Shown one piece after another: positions 8,630 through 16,180 of a DNA stretch of 64,000 nt. Where the stretch lies: the NCBI RefSeq assembly GCF_003858635.1, contig NZ_RQJO01000007.1, positions 1,675,941-1,739,940 of the forward strand, given 5' to 3'. The notes beneath the pieces are model-generated. The model saw only the letters and a program-made list of their open reading frames with translations. It was not told where the DNA came from and ran no database searches. A program made the position numbers and the translations under genes. Every line of letters starts with the position of its first letter. Position 1 is the first letter of the stretch. Source of the stretch: Larkinella rosea. Its GTDB lineage: Bacteria > Bacteroidota > Bacteroidia > Cytophagales > Spirosomataceae.

Positions 8630-9925
8630 ATGGGATCATACAGCATACTTATCGGAGCGTTCATCGCCCTGGTACTGGCCGGTTTTTTCTCGGCGGTCGA
8701 AATGGCGTACCAGTCGGTGAACCGGCTTTATTTTGAACTCCACAGCAAACAGGGGCCTTTGGGCGAAAAACTGGTTTCGGCTTTTCTGAAACAACCTATT
8801 TTGTTTGTGGGCACTACCCTCACCGGCAATACGCTTTTTCTGGTTCTATACGGCGTGTTGGGCGTAACGGTTCTCAACCCGTTTCTGGCAACCTACCTGC
8901 ACGAATCGCTCGCCAATCCCATTGCGCTGATTCTGATCGAAACCCTGGTTCTGACGATCCTGTTTATGCCGGTGGCGGATTATCTGCCCAAAAGCCTGGC
9001 ACTGATACATCCGGATGCCTTTATGGAAAGGCTGGCCATTCCGATTTGGGTCATCTACAAAGCCATTGCCCCCATCGTCCGGCTGATGGTCTGGCTGACA
9101 AAAGGCATTGTCAAGATCATTCCGGGAAGTAAGTATTCGGAAGTGCGACCGGTTTTTGGGTTGATCGATCTTAACCATTATCTCCAGCAATTCAATCAAC
9201 AAAAACAACAGGATGATCCGGGTGAAGAAGAAATCGACATCGACACCGAAATCCTGAACAACGCCATCGATTTTCGCAACGTGGCCGTCCGGGACTGCAT
9301 GATTCCGCGGACAGAAATCACGGCGGTCGATGTGGATGACAGCATTGAGGAACTAAAAAGCTGTTTCCAGGAAAGTGGCCACTCCAAAATTGTAGTTTAT
9401 CGCGACAACATCGACAACGTGATCGGGTATTGCCACGCGCTGGCGCTGTTCCAAAAACCGCAAACGATCGAAAGCATTCTGACGCCCATTCGGGTGGTGC
9501 CCGATAGTATGCCCGCCCGTTTGCTGCTCGAAAAATTTCTGGCCGAACGCAAAAGCCTGGCGCTGGTCGTTGACGAATTTGGGGGCACTTCCGGACTGGT
9601 CAGCGTGGAAGACCTGGTCGAGCAGATTTTCGGGGAAATTCAGGACGAATACGACACCAATGAAGACTGGGATGAGCGCCAGCTGGACGAGGAAACCTGG
9701 CTTCTGAGCGCCCGGCACGAAATCGAAAACCTGAACGAAAAATACGGCTGGAATATCCCCGAAGGCGACTACGACACGCTGGGTGGTTTGATTTTATCGA
9801 TCAACGGCGAAATTCCCAATGTGAACGACGTCATCGAAATGCCCCCGATTACCTTCACCATTCTGTCCATGAATGAAGCCCGGATTGATCTGGTTCGGGT
9901 TCACGTCCTAAAGGCAGAAGCATAA
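8630..9925 (+). CDS. CNNM/CorC-family membrane protein with CBS pair
   Basis: A 431-residue protein with an N-terminal DUF21 membrane domain (about residues 1-190; four hydrophobic segments, starting GAFIALVLAGFFSAVEMAY), a CBS pair (about 210-335; RDCMIPRTEITAVDVDDS and ALVVDEFGGTSGLVSVEDL) and a C-terminal CorC/HlyC transporter-associated domain (about 350-428; YDTLGGLILSINGEIP). The family is linked to divalent cation efflux or homeostasis. The gliding protein GldE is a Bacteroidota member of the same family, but nothing in the context supports that name. The last codons are part of the following inverted repeat. Confidence 0.85.
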   Translation: MGSYSILIGAFIALVLAGFFSAVEMAYQSVNRLYFELHSKQGPLGEKLVSAFLKQPILFVGTTLTGNTLFLVLYGVLGVTVLNPFLATYLHESLANPIALILIETLVLTILFMPVADYLPKSLALIHPDAFMERLAIPIWVIYKAIAPIVRLMVWLTKGIVKIIPGSKYSEVRPVFGLIDLNHYLQQFNQQKQQDDPGEEEIDIDTEILNNAIDFRNVAVRDCMIPRTEITAVDVDDSIEELKSCFQESGHSKIVVYRDNIDNVIGYCHALALFQKPQTIESILTPIRVVPDSMPARLLLEKFLAERKSLALVVDEFGGTSGLVSVEDLVEQIFGEIQDEYDTNEDWDERQLDEETWLLSARHEIENLNEKYGWNIPEGDYDTLGGLILSINGEIPNVNDVIEMPPITFTILSMNEARIDLVRVHVLKAEA

Positions 9926-10028
9926 GTAGTGACAAGAGAGCAGAGACAAGAGAAGTGAGACCGAAAATCTCTCTATTCTCTTGTCTCTACTCTCATATCT
10001 TTACTCTCTTGTCTTTCCTTATGCTTCT
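9917..10028. repeat. long inverted repeat, GACAAGAGAG family, entering both gene ends
   Basis: The outermost arms AGAAGCATAAG (9917-9927) and CTTATGCTTCT (10018-10028) are exact complements. The first covers the last codons and stop of the CorC-like gene and the second reaches the stop of the convergent regulator gene. Inside, GACAAGAGAGCAGAGACAAG (9931-9950) and its neighbours pair imperfectly with 9968-10015, which contains three CTCTTGTCT-like words. It is a copy of the element at 5001-5076. Confidence 0.85.
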
Positions 10029-10812
10029 ATCCCTGCTCAAACCACTCCCGAAAAACCGCTGCTTTCTCCTTACTGATGGTCAATTCCGAATCGACCGGTT
10101 TTTTGAGCGTTACCACCAGTTTTCCGCTGTAATGCGATTGATATCCCGCAATGGCGTTCTGATTGACAAGGCACTGCCGATTGGCGCGGATAAAAACCGC
10201 CGGATCCGTTAACTCCTCCAGTTCGTCCAGGGAACCGTAATCGGTTACCAGTTTCTGTCCGTCCATGGTGTAGAGATAAATTAATTCATCGCGGCAAAAG
10301 TATGCCACATTGTTTTCATTAACCGGCACGATGTTTCGCAAATAATGGGCGGTAAAGCGGTGCTTGTATTTTTTGCTCGGAACCGACATGTCCGCCAGCA
10401 AATCACGAAGTTGATCGCGAAAATGCGTTGAATTTCCGCCCTGTTTCCATCGGTGGTATTTATCAAAGGCGGTTTTCAGTTCTTCCGGTTCAATCGGTTT
10501 CAGCAGGTAATCGATGCTGTTCAGTTTGAAAGCCCGAATGGCGTATTCGTCGTAAGCCGTTGTAAAGATGATTGGACACTGCGGATTGATCTCCCGGTAA
10601 ATATCAAAACTAACGCCATCGGAAAGTTGAATGTCCGATAAAATCAAATCCGGATCGGGCAAATCGCTGGCGCGGTGGTGCTCAAACCAAGCGACCGCCG
10701 ACCGAACACTTTCCAGTGGCCCTTCCAAATGTGCTTCGGGTTCCAGTTGCCGAACCAGTCGGGCTAACGTCTTGGCAACCAGCAATTCATCTTCGATCAG
10801 TAAAATCATCAT
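10027..10812 (-). CDS. LytTR-family response regulator
   Basis: A 261-residue cytosolic regulator. The receiver domain (about residues 1-120) has acidic residues at 8-9, the phospho-acceptor D60 in LILSDIQL, T84 in FTTAYDEY and K105 in YLLKPIEPEE. The LytTR DNA-binding domain covers about 155-258 (KHRFTAHYLRNIVPV, FIRANRQCLVNQNAI). The start is set at the MMILLIEDE methionine; a longer frame upstream does not look like receiver sequence. The likely partner is the LytS-type kinase at 11848-12873, although two unrelated-looking small genes lie between them. Confidence 0.9.
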   Translation of the reverse strand: MMILLIEDELLVAKTLARLVRQLEPEAHLEGPLESVRSAVAWFEHHRASDLPDPDLILSDIQLSDGVSFDIYREINPQCPIIFTTAYDEYAIRAFKLNSIDYLLKPIEPEELKTAFDKYHRWKQGGNSTHFRDQLRDLLADMSVPSKKYKHRFTAHYLRNIVPVNENNVAYFCRDELIYLYTMDGQKLVTDYGSLDELEELTDPAVFIRANRQCLVNQNAIAGYQSHYSGKLVVTLKKPVDSELTISKEKAAVFREWFEQG

Positions 10813-10899
10813 CTTTTTTCGTGCACTAAAAACCGGTATTGTTAAACATTCGCTAAACAAATGAGTTAAAATAGACACAAATCAATACTCAACGAAATC

Positions 10900-11352
10900 A
10901 TGACAAACGACGAAATTGTTGATTCGCTAAACGATCTGGTTAAGATCAACAACGACCGCATCAATGGCTTTGAAAAAGCCGCCGAAGACATTGAAGACCC
11001 TGAACTGGCTTCATTATTCAAAAACCTGACTTCCCAAAGTCGCAAGTTCCGAAGCGAACTGGCCGATAATATCGTTCGGATCGGAGGTCAGGTTCCCGGT
11101 ATTGACGAAACAAGCACCGGCAGCAAAATTCACCGCGCCTGGATTGATATCAAAGCAGCTTTTACCGGAAAAGATCGCAACACGGTGCTGGAATCCTGCG
11201 TTTTCGGCGAAAATGCCGCTGTTGAGGAATACGAAGAGACGCTGGAAGATGAGCAAATTCCGTCTTACATCCGTCAGACCCTCAGCACCCAGCTGGATGA
11301 ATTGCGTCATACCCGTGACCAAATTACCACCTTGAGAGACGTTACTGAGTAA
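10900..11352 (+). CDS. DUF2383 / PA2169-type four-helix-bundle protein
   Basis: A 150-residue all-helical protein with the pattern of the DUF2383 family: NDEIVDSLNDLVKINNDRINGFEKAAED at the start, an acidic second helix pair (RKFRSELADNIVRIGG) and a C-terminal half with CVFGENAAVEEYEETLED. The fold resembles ferritin-like bundles; biochemical function is not established. It is divergent from the LytTR gene, so a promoter lies in 10813-10899. Genes of this family are often stress-induced, but that is family knowledge, not visible here. Confidence 0.8.
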   Translation: MTNDEIVDSLNDLVKINNDRINGFEKAAEDIEDPELASLFKNLTSQSRKFRSELADNIVRIGGQVPGIDETSTGSKIHRAWIDIKAAFTGKDRNTVLESCVFGENAAVEEYEETLEDEQIPSYIRQTLSTQLDELRHTRDQITTLRDVTE

Positions 11353-11360
11353 CATTTCTC

Positions 11361-11417
11361 AATGAACAATGAATAATGAACATGCCAGGATACGCTGTTC
11401 ATTATTCATTGTTCATT
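11361..11417. repeat. perfect 22-bp inverted repeat, AATGAACAATG family
   Basis: Arms 11361-11382 and 11396-11417 are perfectly complementary over 22 bp with a 13-nt loop. The arms are made of near-tandem words (AATGAACAATGAATAATGAA). It fills the gap between two convergent genes and can act as a bidirectional terminator. Confidence 0.92.
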
Positions 11418-11423
11418 ATTCAT

Positions 11424-11768
11424 TCATTTAGACTTTCTCCCCAATCCGGTTGAAATAGTATCCAGCGTTGCAGCCAACTCCTTCAGTTTTCCTCCCATTT
11501 CCTCATCCGCCTGATCGAGACTTTTGCGGGTTAATTTGGCCAGTGAGTGCAATGATTCGGCAATTAATAAGCTTTTCCCCGAAGCCAGAGCCGCTTTCAG
11601 TTGTTCCAATTCATCCGAAATATCGTCCAGAACCAGGTGACCCGATCCGAGTGCGCGGACCCATTGGTCAATAAAACTGCTGGCCATCGGCTGCAGATGT
11701 ACCGGATCAGTGGTCAGCTCCCGAAGCGTAATATCCAGGAGGTGGTCGGCATTGTGTGCGTGCGTCAT
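11424..11768 (-). CDS. conserved helical protein, function unknown
   Basis: This 114-residue protein is predicted by eye to be almost entirely helical (ISDELEQLKAALASGKSLLIAESLHSLAKLTRKSL, then GGKLKELAATLDTISTGLGRK). It has no signal peptide or membrane span and no motif I can name. It lies downstream of the LytS kinase gene on the same strand with a gap of about 80 bp and may be co-transcribed. The previous gene on the plus strand is also a small helical bundle protein. Confidence 0.55.
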   Translation of the reverse strand: MTHAHNADHLLDITLRELTTDPVHLQPMASSFIDQWVRALGSGHLVLDDISDELEQLKAALASGKSLLIAESLHSLAKLTRKSLDQADEEMGGKLKELAATLDTISTGLGRKSK

Positions 11769-11847
11769 ATCAAGTTAAGGATTAGTGATTGCCCACAATG
11801 TACGACGATTGACCATTCAATTGTTATTTTTCGTAGTTCATTTTTCC

Positions 11848-12873
11848 CTAAACCAAGGGGATGCGCACCCGAAACCGGTCGGTCTGCTCTTCTACCTTCA
11901 CATCTTTTTCACTTAAAAAATGATACAACGCTTTCAGGTTGGTTAAACCCTGGCCATTGGACGTTTCAACACGCGGTTTTCGCTGCAGATTATTTTCGAC
12001 GGTTACATACTGTTCATCGGCCATGATTTGAATCGTTAGTGGTTGCCCGGAATTAGCAATATTATGCTTGATGGCATTTTCGATCAGAATTTGCATGGTC
12101 ACCGGAACAATGGCTTTATCTGAATACTCCGACGGTATTTTTATCTCAATATCGAGGGAACCATTAAACCGGGTTTTGAGCAGTGAAATGTAATTATTTA
12201 TAAAATCTACTTCGGTTGATAAACTCACCAGATCTTTGTCTTTGTGCTGTATAACGTAGCGAAAAACTTTCGATAATTGTCGCAAAAACTGTGATGCCAA
12301 ATCCGGATTTTCGTGAATTAAACCATCCAGAGAAGATAGGCTGTTAAATAGAAAATGGGGACTTAACTGGTTTTTTAAATTATCGAGTTGTACCTGAACC
12401 TTCTCCTTCTCCAGCTGTGTCGCCCGAACGGCATTTTCCTGCCATTGTTTCAAAAAATGACTCGCCATAAAGCCTAAACAAACTACAGTATTTGCCAGAA
12501 ATATCGTAAAGCCAACAATAATAATGCTTAAGCGGTTGGTCTGGCTGATCTCCATATAACGGGCAGACAGAAAGAAGGTGGATACAATATAAGTAGCAAT
12601 GACTGAGATTGTTTTAACAATACTCCAACCACCAACTACCTGAACGGCTACCCGTAGTTTTATATTTTTCTCAAACGGCAAACGCTGATTCAAATAATCA
12701 TTGAACAGGTAATGAAAAACCCAGATGGCGTTTAATACAATAAAAGAAAGAAAAAACAAACTAAGCTGGACCGGCCAGGTAATATCCGGAACGACCCACT
12801 GACGGATTATTACCCCGCCAATAGCCGCCCATACCAGGATAATCTCAACGTATTTATTAAATTTAATTTTCAT
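11848..12873 (-). CDS. LytS/YpdA-type sensor histidine kinase
   Basis: A 341-residue kinase with about four membrane spans in residues 1-150, a short linker helix (LEKEKVQVQLDNLKNQ) and a His_kinase domain whose phospho-acceptor is H173 in QLSPHFLFNSLSSL. The HATPase part has the N box MQILIENAIKHNI and a glycine motif NGQGLTNLK. This kinase class normally acts on LytTR regulators, and one is encoded at 10027-10812. Its start overlaps the ATPase gene by 11 bp, so the kinase is the last cistron of the efflux operon, which suggests it senses a state linked to the transporter. Confidence 0.88.
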   Translation of the reverse strand: MKIKFNKYVEIILVWAAIGGVIIRQWVVPDITWPVQLSLFFLSFIVLNAIWVFHYLFNDYLNQRLPFEKNIKLRVAVQVVGGWSIVKTISVIATYIVSTFFLSARYMEISQTNRLSIIIVGFTIFLANTVVCLGFMASHFLKQWQENAVRATQLEKEKVQVQLDNLKNQLSPHFLFNSLSSLDGLIHENPDLASQFLRQLSKVFRYVIQHKDKDLVSLSTEVDFINNYISLLKTRFNGSLDIEIKIPSEYSDKAIVPVTMQILIENAIKHNIANSGQPLTIQIMADEQYVTVENNLQRKPRVETSNGQGLTNLKALYHFLSEKDVKVEEQTDRFRVRIPLV

Positions 12874-13549
12874 GGCTGGAAATAATCATACCGTCCGACA
12901 TTTCAATCACGCGGTCGGAACCGGCGGCAAAATCCGGGTCGTGGGTGACAGCAATAATAGTCTGGTGATTTTCACGCGCAATTTCACGGAAAATATCAAA
13001 CACAATTCCCGTGTTGGTGCGGTCCAGATTTCCCGTCGGCTCGTCCCCCATCACAATGGTCGGATCGTTGATCAAGGCGCGGGCGATCGCTACCCGCTGC
13101 TGTTGCCCGCCCGACAATTTACTCGAAAGCTTTTTAGCGTGGTCGGCCATTCCAATCATTTTAAGCTTCTCATATGCCCGGTGTTCTACCTCTTTTTCAG
13201 AATACTTTCCCAATTTTAAAGCTGGCAGCATGACATTTTGCAGCGTCGTAAATTCCGGTAATAAAAAGTGAAATTGAAACACAAATCCAAGGTGTTCGTT
13301 GCGAAATTTCGACAAATAATCCTGGCTTTTTCCCGTCAGTTTCTGGCCATTAATTTCGAGAGAGCCTTCGTAATCCGTATCCATTGTCGAAAGAAGGTAT
13401 AGAAGAGTGGATTTCCCACAACCTGACTTCCCCACAATTGCCAGAAATTCTCCTTTGTTAACCTCAAACGAAACGTCTTTCAAAACCTGAAACCGATCGG
13501 GTTCTGAAAAGTATTTATTAAAATGCGATGCTTTTAAAACCTTTTCCAT
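12863..13549 (-). CDS. ABC transporter ATPase, MacB/LolD class
   Basis: A 228-residue ATPase with Walker A GKSGCGKSTLL (about residues 38-48), Q loop FQFHFLLPEF, signature LSGGQQQRVAIARAL, Walker B IVMGDEPTGNLD and switch histidine AVTHD. The pattern is that of the class that works with FtsX-like permeases. The permease gene lies directly upstream (13681-14937); the gap is filled by an inverted repeat that ends at this start codon. It overlaps the downstream kinase by 11 bp. Confidence 0.93.
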   Translation of the reverse strand: MEKVLKASHFNKYFSEPDRFQVLKDVSFEVNKGEFLAIVGKSGCGKSTLLYLLSTMDTDYEGSLEINGQKLTGKSQDYLSKFRNEHLGFVFQFHFLLPEFTTLQNVMLPALKLGKYSEKEVEHRAYEKLKMIGMADHAKKLSSKLSGGQQQRVAIARALINDPTIVMGDEPTGNLDRTNTGIVFDIFREIARENHQTIIAVTHDPDFAAGSDRVIEMSDGMIISSHEN

Positions 13550-13678
13550 ACTATGATTACGGTGATTTGGGTGATTAAAATGATTTCAATCGCGATTAAA
13601 CAGATGAGAATGGTTTATTAATTGAGTGCCTTTTTGGTAGAAATCAATTTAAATCATATAAATCACCGTAATCATAGT
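13550..13678. repeat. inverted repeat, GATTACGGTGATT family
   Basis: ACTATGATTACGGTGATTT (13550-13568) pairs perfectly with 13660-13678 over 19 bp; further inside, GATTAAAATGATTTC-like words pair imperfectly. The element occupies the whole spacer: its left arm starts at the base next to the ATPase start codon and its right arm ends 2 bp before the permease stop. In the mRNA the hairpin would sit directly on the ATPase ribosome binding region. Confidence 0.9.
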
Positions 13679-13680
13679 CT

Positions 13681-14937
13681 TTAGCCACGCAATATCGAAA
13701 CCGGATCCACTTTCGCTGCTTTCCTGGATGGGAAATAACCAGCAAGTACTGTTGTAATCAATCCGAATAAAATCCCCATTACGTAGTATTTGGAATCGAA
13801 AATAACCGGAAAGGTTTTAATGCTTAAAAAATCACCGGCATTGAACGGTGTGATTGACAATAAATAACTTAGTATAAATCCAATCAGTAACCCCATTAAT
13901 CCGCCTAGCAAACCGATAAAAATAGCCTGGAACAGGAATATCATAACAATATCCTTTCCCTCAAAACCGGTCGCTTTCAGGATGGCAATGTCTTTAATTT
14001 TATTGATGACGTTCATATTCATGATGTTGTAAATCCCAAAACCGGCCACTACCAACAGCGTCATGGACACCACGAATGTCATGACATTCCGGATCTTTTC
14101 GCCTGCCAGAATGGCCGAATTGGCCGTTGCCCAGTCTTCCGTATAATACCCGTAAATGGCCCTCAGTTTTTTACCCAGCGGGATCGCCAGTAAGGGATCG
14201 AACATCTTGATGTGAATATCCGTCACGTAACTCGCATCCTTTTGCAAAATCTCCTGAACCGTCGACAAATTGGCGTAACTCTTCGTATTATCGACCGTGC
14301 CGATGCCGAAACTAAACGTGCCAACGACCCGCAAAATCATCGTTCCACCCGTTGGCGTTGTCACACTCACTTTATCGCCTGCCCGGACGTTTAGTTTGCG
14401 AGCCAGCACGCTACCCATGATTAAGCCATTCGGGTTACTTCGCAGTGCGTTCAGCGTGCCCGACTTCAGCCGTGATTTTAGATTATAAAGGCGGTTTTCC
14501 CGCTCAATATCCACGCCCGCAACCGTGCCGGAAATCTGAATGGGCCCGTTATTGTAGAATACCTGCGTGCTGAGCTGGGGTGAAACGCCCAAAACCCCCG
14601 GTTCTTTTTCAATGCGCCGGGCGATGAGCAACCCGTTTTTCAGCCGCGACAATTGCTCTTTCGGCTTCTGGTGGTAAATCACATTGAAGGCCGAATCGCC
14701 CGGGTTGAGTTGCTCGATGAGGGCGGGCCGCTGCGTATTCACTTCGTTATACATCCGCACGTGCGGGCTGGCATCCAGCGCTGAGTCCTCCAGAAACTGA
14801 TTGACGCCCTGCATGAACGAAATCATGGTGATAAACATGGCAATCCCGAACGTTACGCCCAGCATGGCAACGAGCGTTTGCCGCTTTTTTGCCATCAGGT
14901 GCGTACGGGCAATCTGGGTGGTGATGCGGAGATTCAT
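13681..14937 (-). CDS. FtsX-like ABC permease (MacB/LolC type)
   Basis: A 418-residue permease with one N-terminal span (about residues 20-42), a large periplasmic MacB_PCD domain (about 45-270) and three C-terminal spans (about 290-410, FVVSMTLLVVAGFGIYNIMN and following), ending KAAKVDPVSILRG, a typical FtsX ending. With the downstream ATPase, the upstream membrane fusion protein and the TolC-like protein it would form a tripartite MacAB-TolC-type exporter. Substrate cannot be told from sequence. Confidence 0.9.
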   Translation of the reverse strand: MNLRITTQIARTHLMAKKRQTLVAMLGVTFGIAMFITMISFMQGVNQFLEDSALDASPHVRMYNEVNTQRPALIEQLNPGDSAFNVIYHQKPKEQLSRLKNGLLIARRIEKEPGVLGVSPQLSTQVFYNNGPIQISGTVAGVDIERENRLYNLKSRLKSGTLNALRSNPNGLIMGSVLARKLNVRAGDKVSVTTPTGGTMILRVVGTFSFGIGTVDNTKSYANLSTVQEILQKDASYVTDIHIKMFDPLLAIPLGKKLRAIYGYYTEDWATANSAILAGEKIRNVMTFVVSMTLLVVAGFGIYNIMNMNVINKIKDIAILKATGFEGKDIVMIFLFQAIFIGLLGGLMGLLIGFILSYLLSITPFNAGDFLSIKTFPVIFDSKYYVMGILFGLITTVLAGYFPSRKAAKVDPVSILRG

Positions 14938-14953
14938 GATTTTAAGTTGGTTA

Positions 14954-15020
14954 TTTCGCGGAGTTGAGCGAAGAAAAAAACGCTGCTTAACTCTATTCTT
15001 CTTCGCTTAACGCTGCGAAA
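14954..15020. repeat. inverted repeat, GCGGAGTTTAGCGG-type family
   Basis: Arms 14954-14975 and 14999-15020 pair over 22 positions with 3 mismatches. The words (TTTCGCGGAGTTGAGCGAAG) resemble those of the elements at 36571-36683 and 37953-38046. It lies between the fusion protein stop and the permease start, inside the efflux operon. Confidence 0.8.
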
Positions 15021-15030
15021 CTTTAGCACA

Positions 15031-16131
15031 TCATTCCGGATTGACGACTATGGATTTTTCATTTAAACCGCCTTTTACCTGCACCAGATCGAAATTCTCG
15101 GCACCTTTCTCAATCCGGATTTTCCGGGCTTCGCCGTTCTCTTTTACCCAAACGCTGTCATTTCCAACCACATATGACTTTGGAATGGTCAGTACCCGGT
15201 TTTTCTGGCTGATCACAATGTTGGCTTCGACCGTCAGACCGTAATAGGCATCGGGAAGTTCGCCCACGAAATCGGCATCGACCCGAAACGACTGATCGAC
15301 CCGGTTTAGCTTGGGATAAATTTTCCGGACTATCGCCTTGAAAACTTTGTCCGGATAGACATCGGCTTTTACAATAACGTCCTGCCCAACCCGAATTTTA
15401 CCGAAATCGCTTTCGTCGACCGCCAGTTGGACAAAGACTTCACGCCCACTCCCAATCAATGCCAATTGATCGTTTCGGCGAACCACCTCGCCCGGTTCTT
15501 TCGAAATCTCATATACTTTACCGTCTACAAAACTCCGGATGCGGGTATTACCCTGATCCTGTCCACTCGCAATGTATTGACTTCTTGAGTTTTGCAGATC
15601 AACATACAACTGATTCCGGGTCCGTTGCAACGAACTTCGGCGGGCGGCAAAGTCGTTTCGGGAGGTTTGGTACGCCAGTTGTACGCGTTCAAGTTCGGCT
15701 TTGGAGGTTGCGTTTTGCTGGTACAGATCCCGGTAACGAACATAATTGACCGAGTCATTGGCCAGGCGCGTTTGGGCCGTTTGTAGCTGAGCTTCCAGTT
15801 CGGCCAAAACCGGCGAGTTGGTATTCAGATTGGCCTGCGATTGCCGGTAGATGTTAGCCGCAGCCTGTTCGCGCGCGCCCTGCGTAATACCCTCCAGCAC
15901 AAACACCAGCTGATTTCGCTTGACCGAATCACCCTCACTCACCAGTTGCTGCTGCAAAATACCGTCTGCGTTGGCGAGCACCTTGTATTCGTTTCGTGGA
16001 AAAACACTGCCCGATGCATAGACCGCTTCGGTCAGGTCTTTGTAGGTTGGACTGGTTCCTTCTTCCGTTCGATTGCAGCCGTAAAAAACCGTAGTCAACA
16101 AAATTCCCTCCAGCACAAATACCGTTTTCAT
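15031..16131 (-). CDS. periplasmic membrane fusion protein, HlyD/MacA family
   Basis: A 366-residue protein starting MKTVFVLEGILLTTVFYGCNR, a signal segment with a possible lipidated cysteine. It then shows the fusion-protein order: first half of a lipoyl domain (YKVLANADGILQQQLVSEGDSVKRNQLVFVLEG), a long helical hairpin (about residues 85-165, glutamine and arginine rich), second lipoyl half (GKVYEISKEPGEVVRRNDQLALIG) and a beta-barrel (VFVQLAVDESDFGKIRVGQDV). A start 20 codons upstream (16191) would overlap the TolC-like gene by 11 bp but would place a polar stretch before the signal sequence, so I prefer 16131. Confidence 0.88.
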   Translation of the reverse strand: MKTVFVLEGILLTTVFYGCNRTEEGTSPTYKDLTEAVYASGSVFPRNEYKVLANADGILQQQLVSEGDSVKRNQLVFVLEGITQGAREQAAANIYRQSQANLNTNSPVLAELEAQLQTAQTRLANDSVNYVRYRDLYQQNATSKAELERVQLAYQTSRNDFAARRSSLQRTRNQLYVDLQNSRSQYIASGQDQGNTRIRSFVDGKVYEISKEPGEVVRRNDQLALIGSGREVFVQLAVDESDFGKIRVGQDVIVKADVYPDKVFKAIVRKIYPKLNRVDQSFRVDADFVGELPDAYYGLTVEANIVISQKNRVLTIPKSYVVGNDSVWVKENGEARKIRIEKGAENFDLVQVKGGLNEKSIVVNPE

Positions 16132-16180
16132 TTTCACTTTATGAATGCCAAGCCGTTCATATTGAGCGCTTAAGTAAGAT

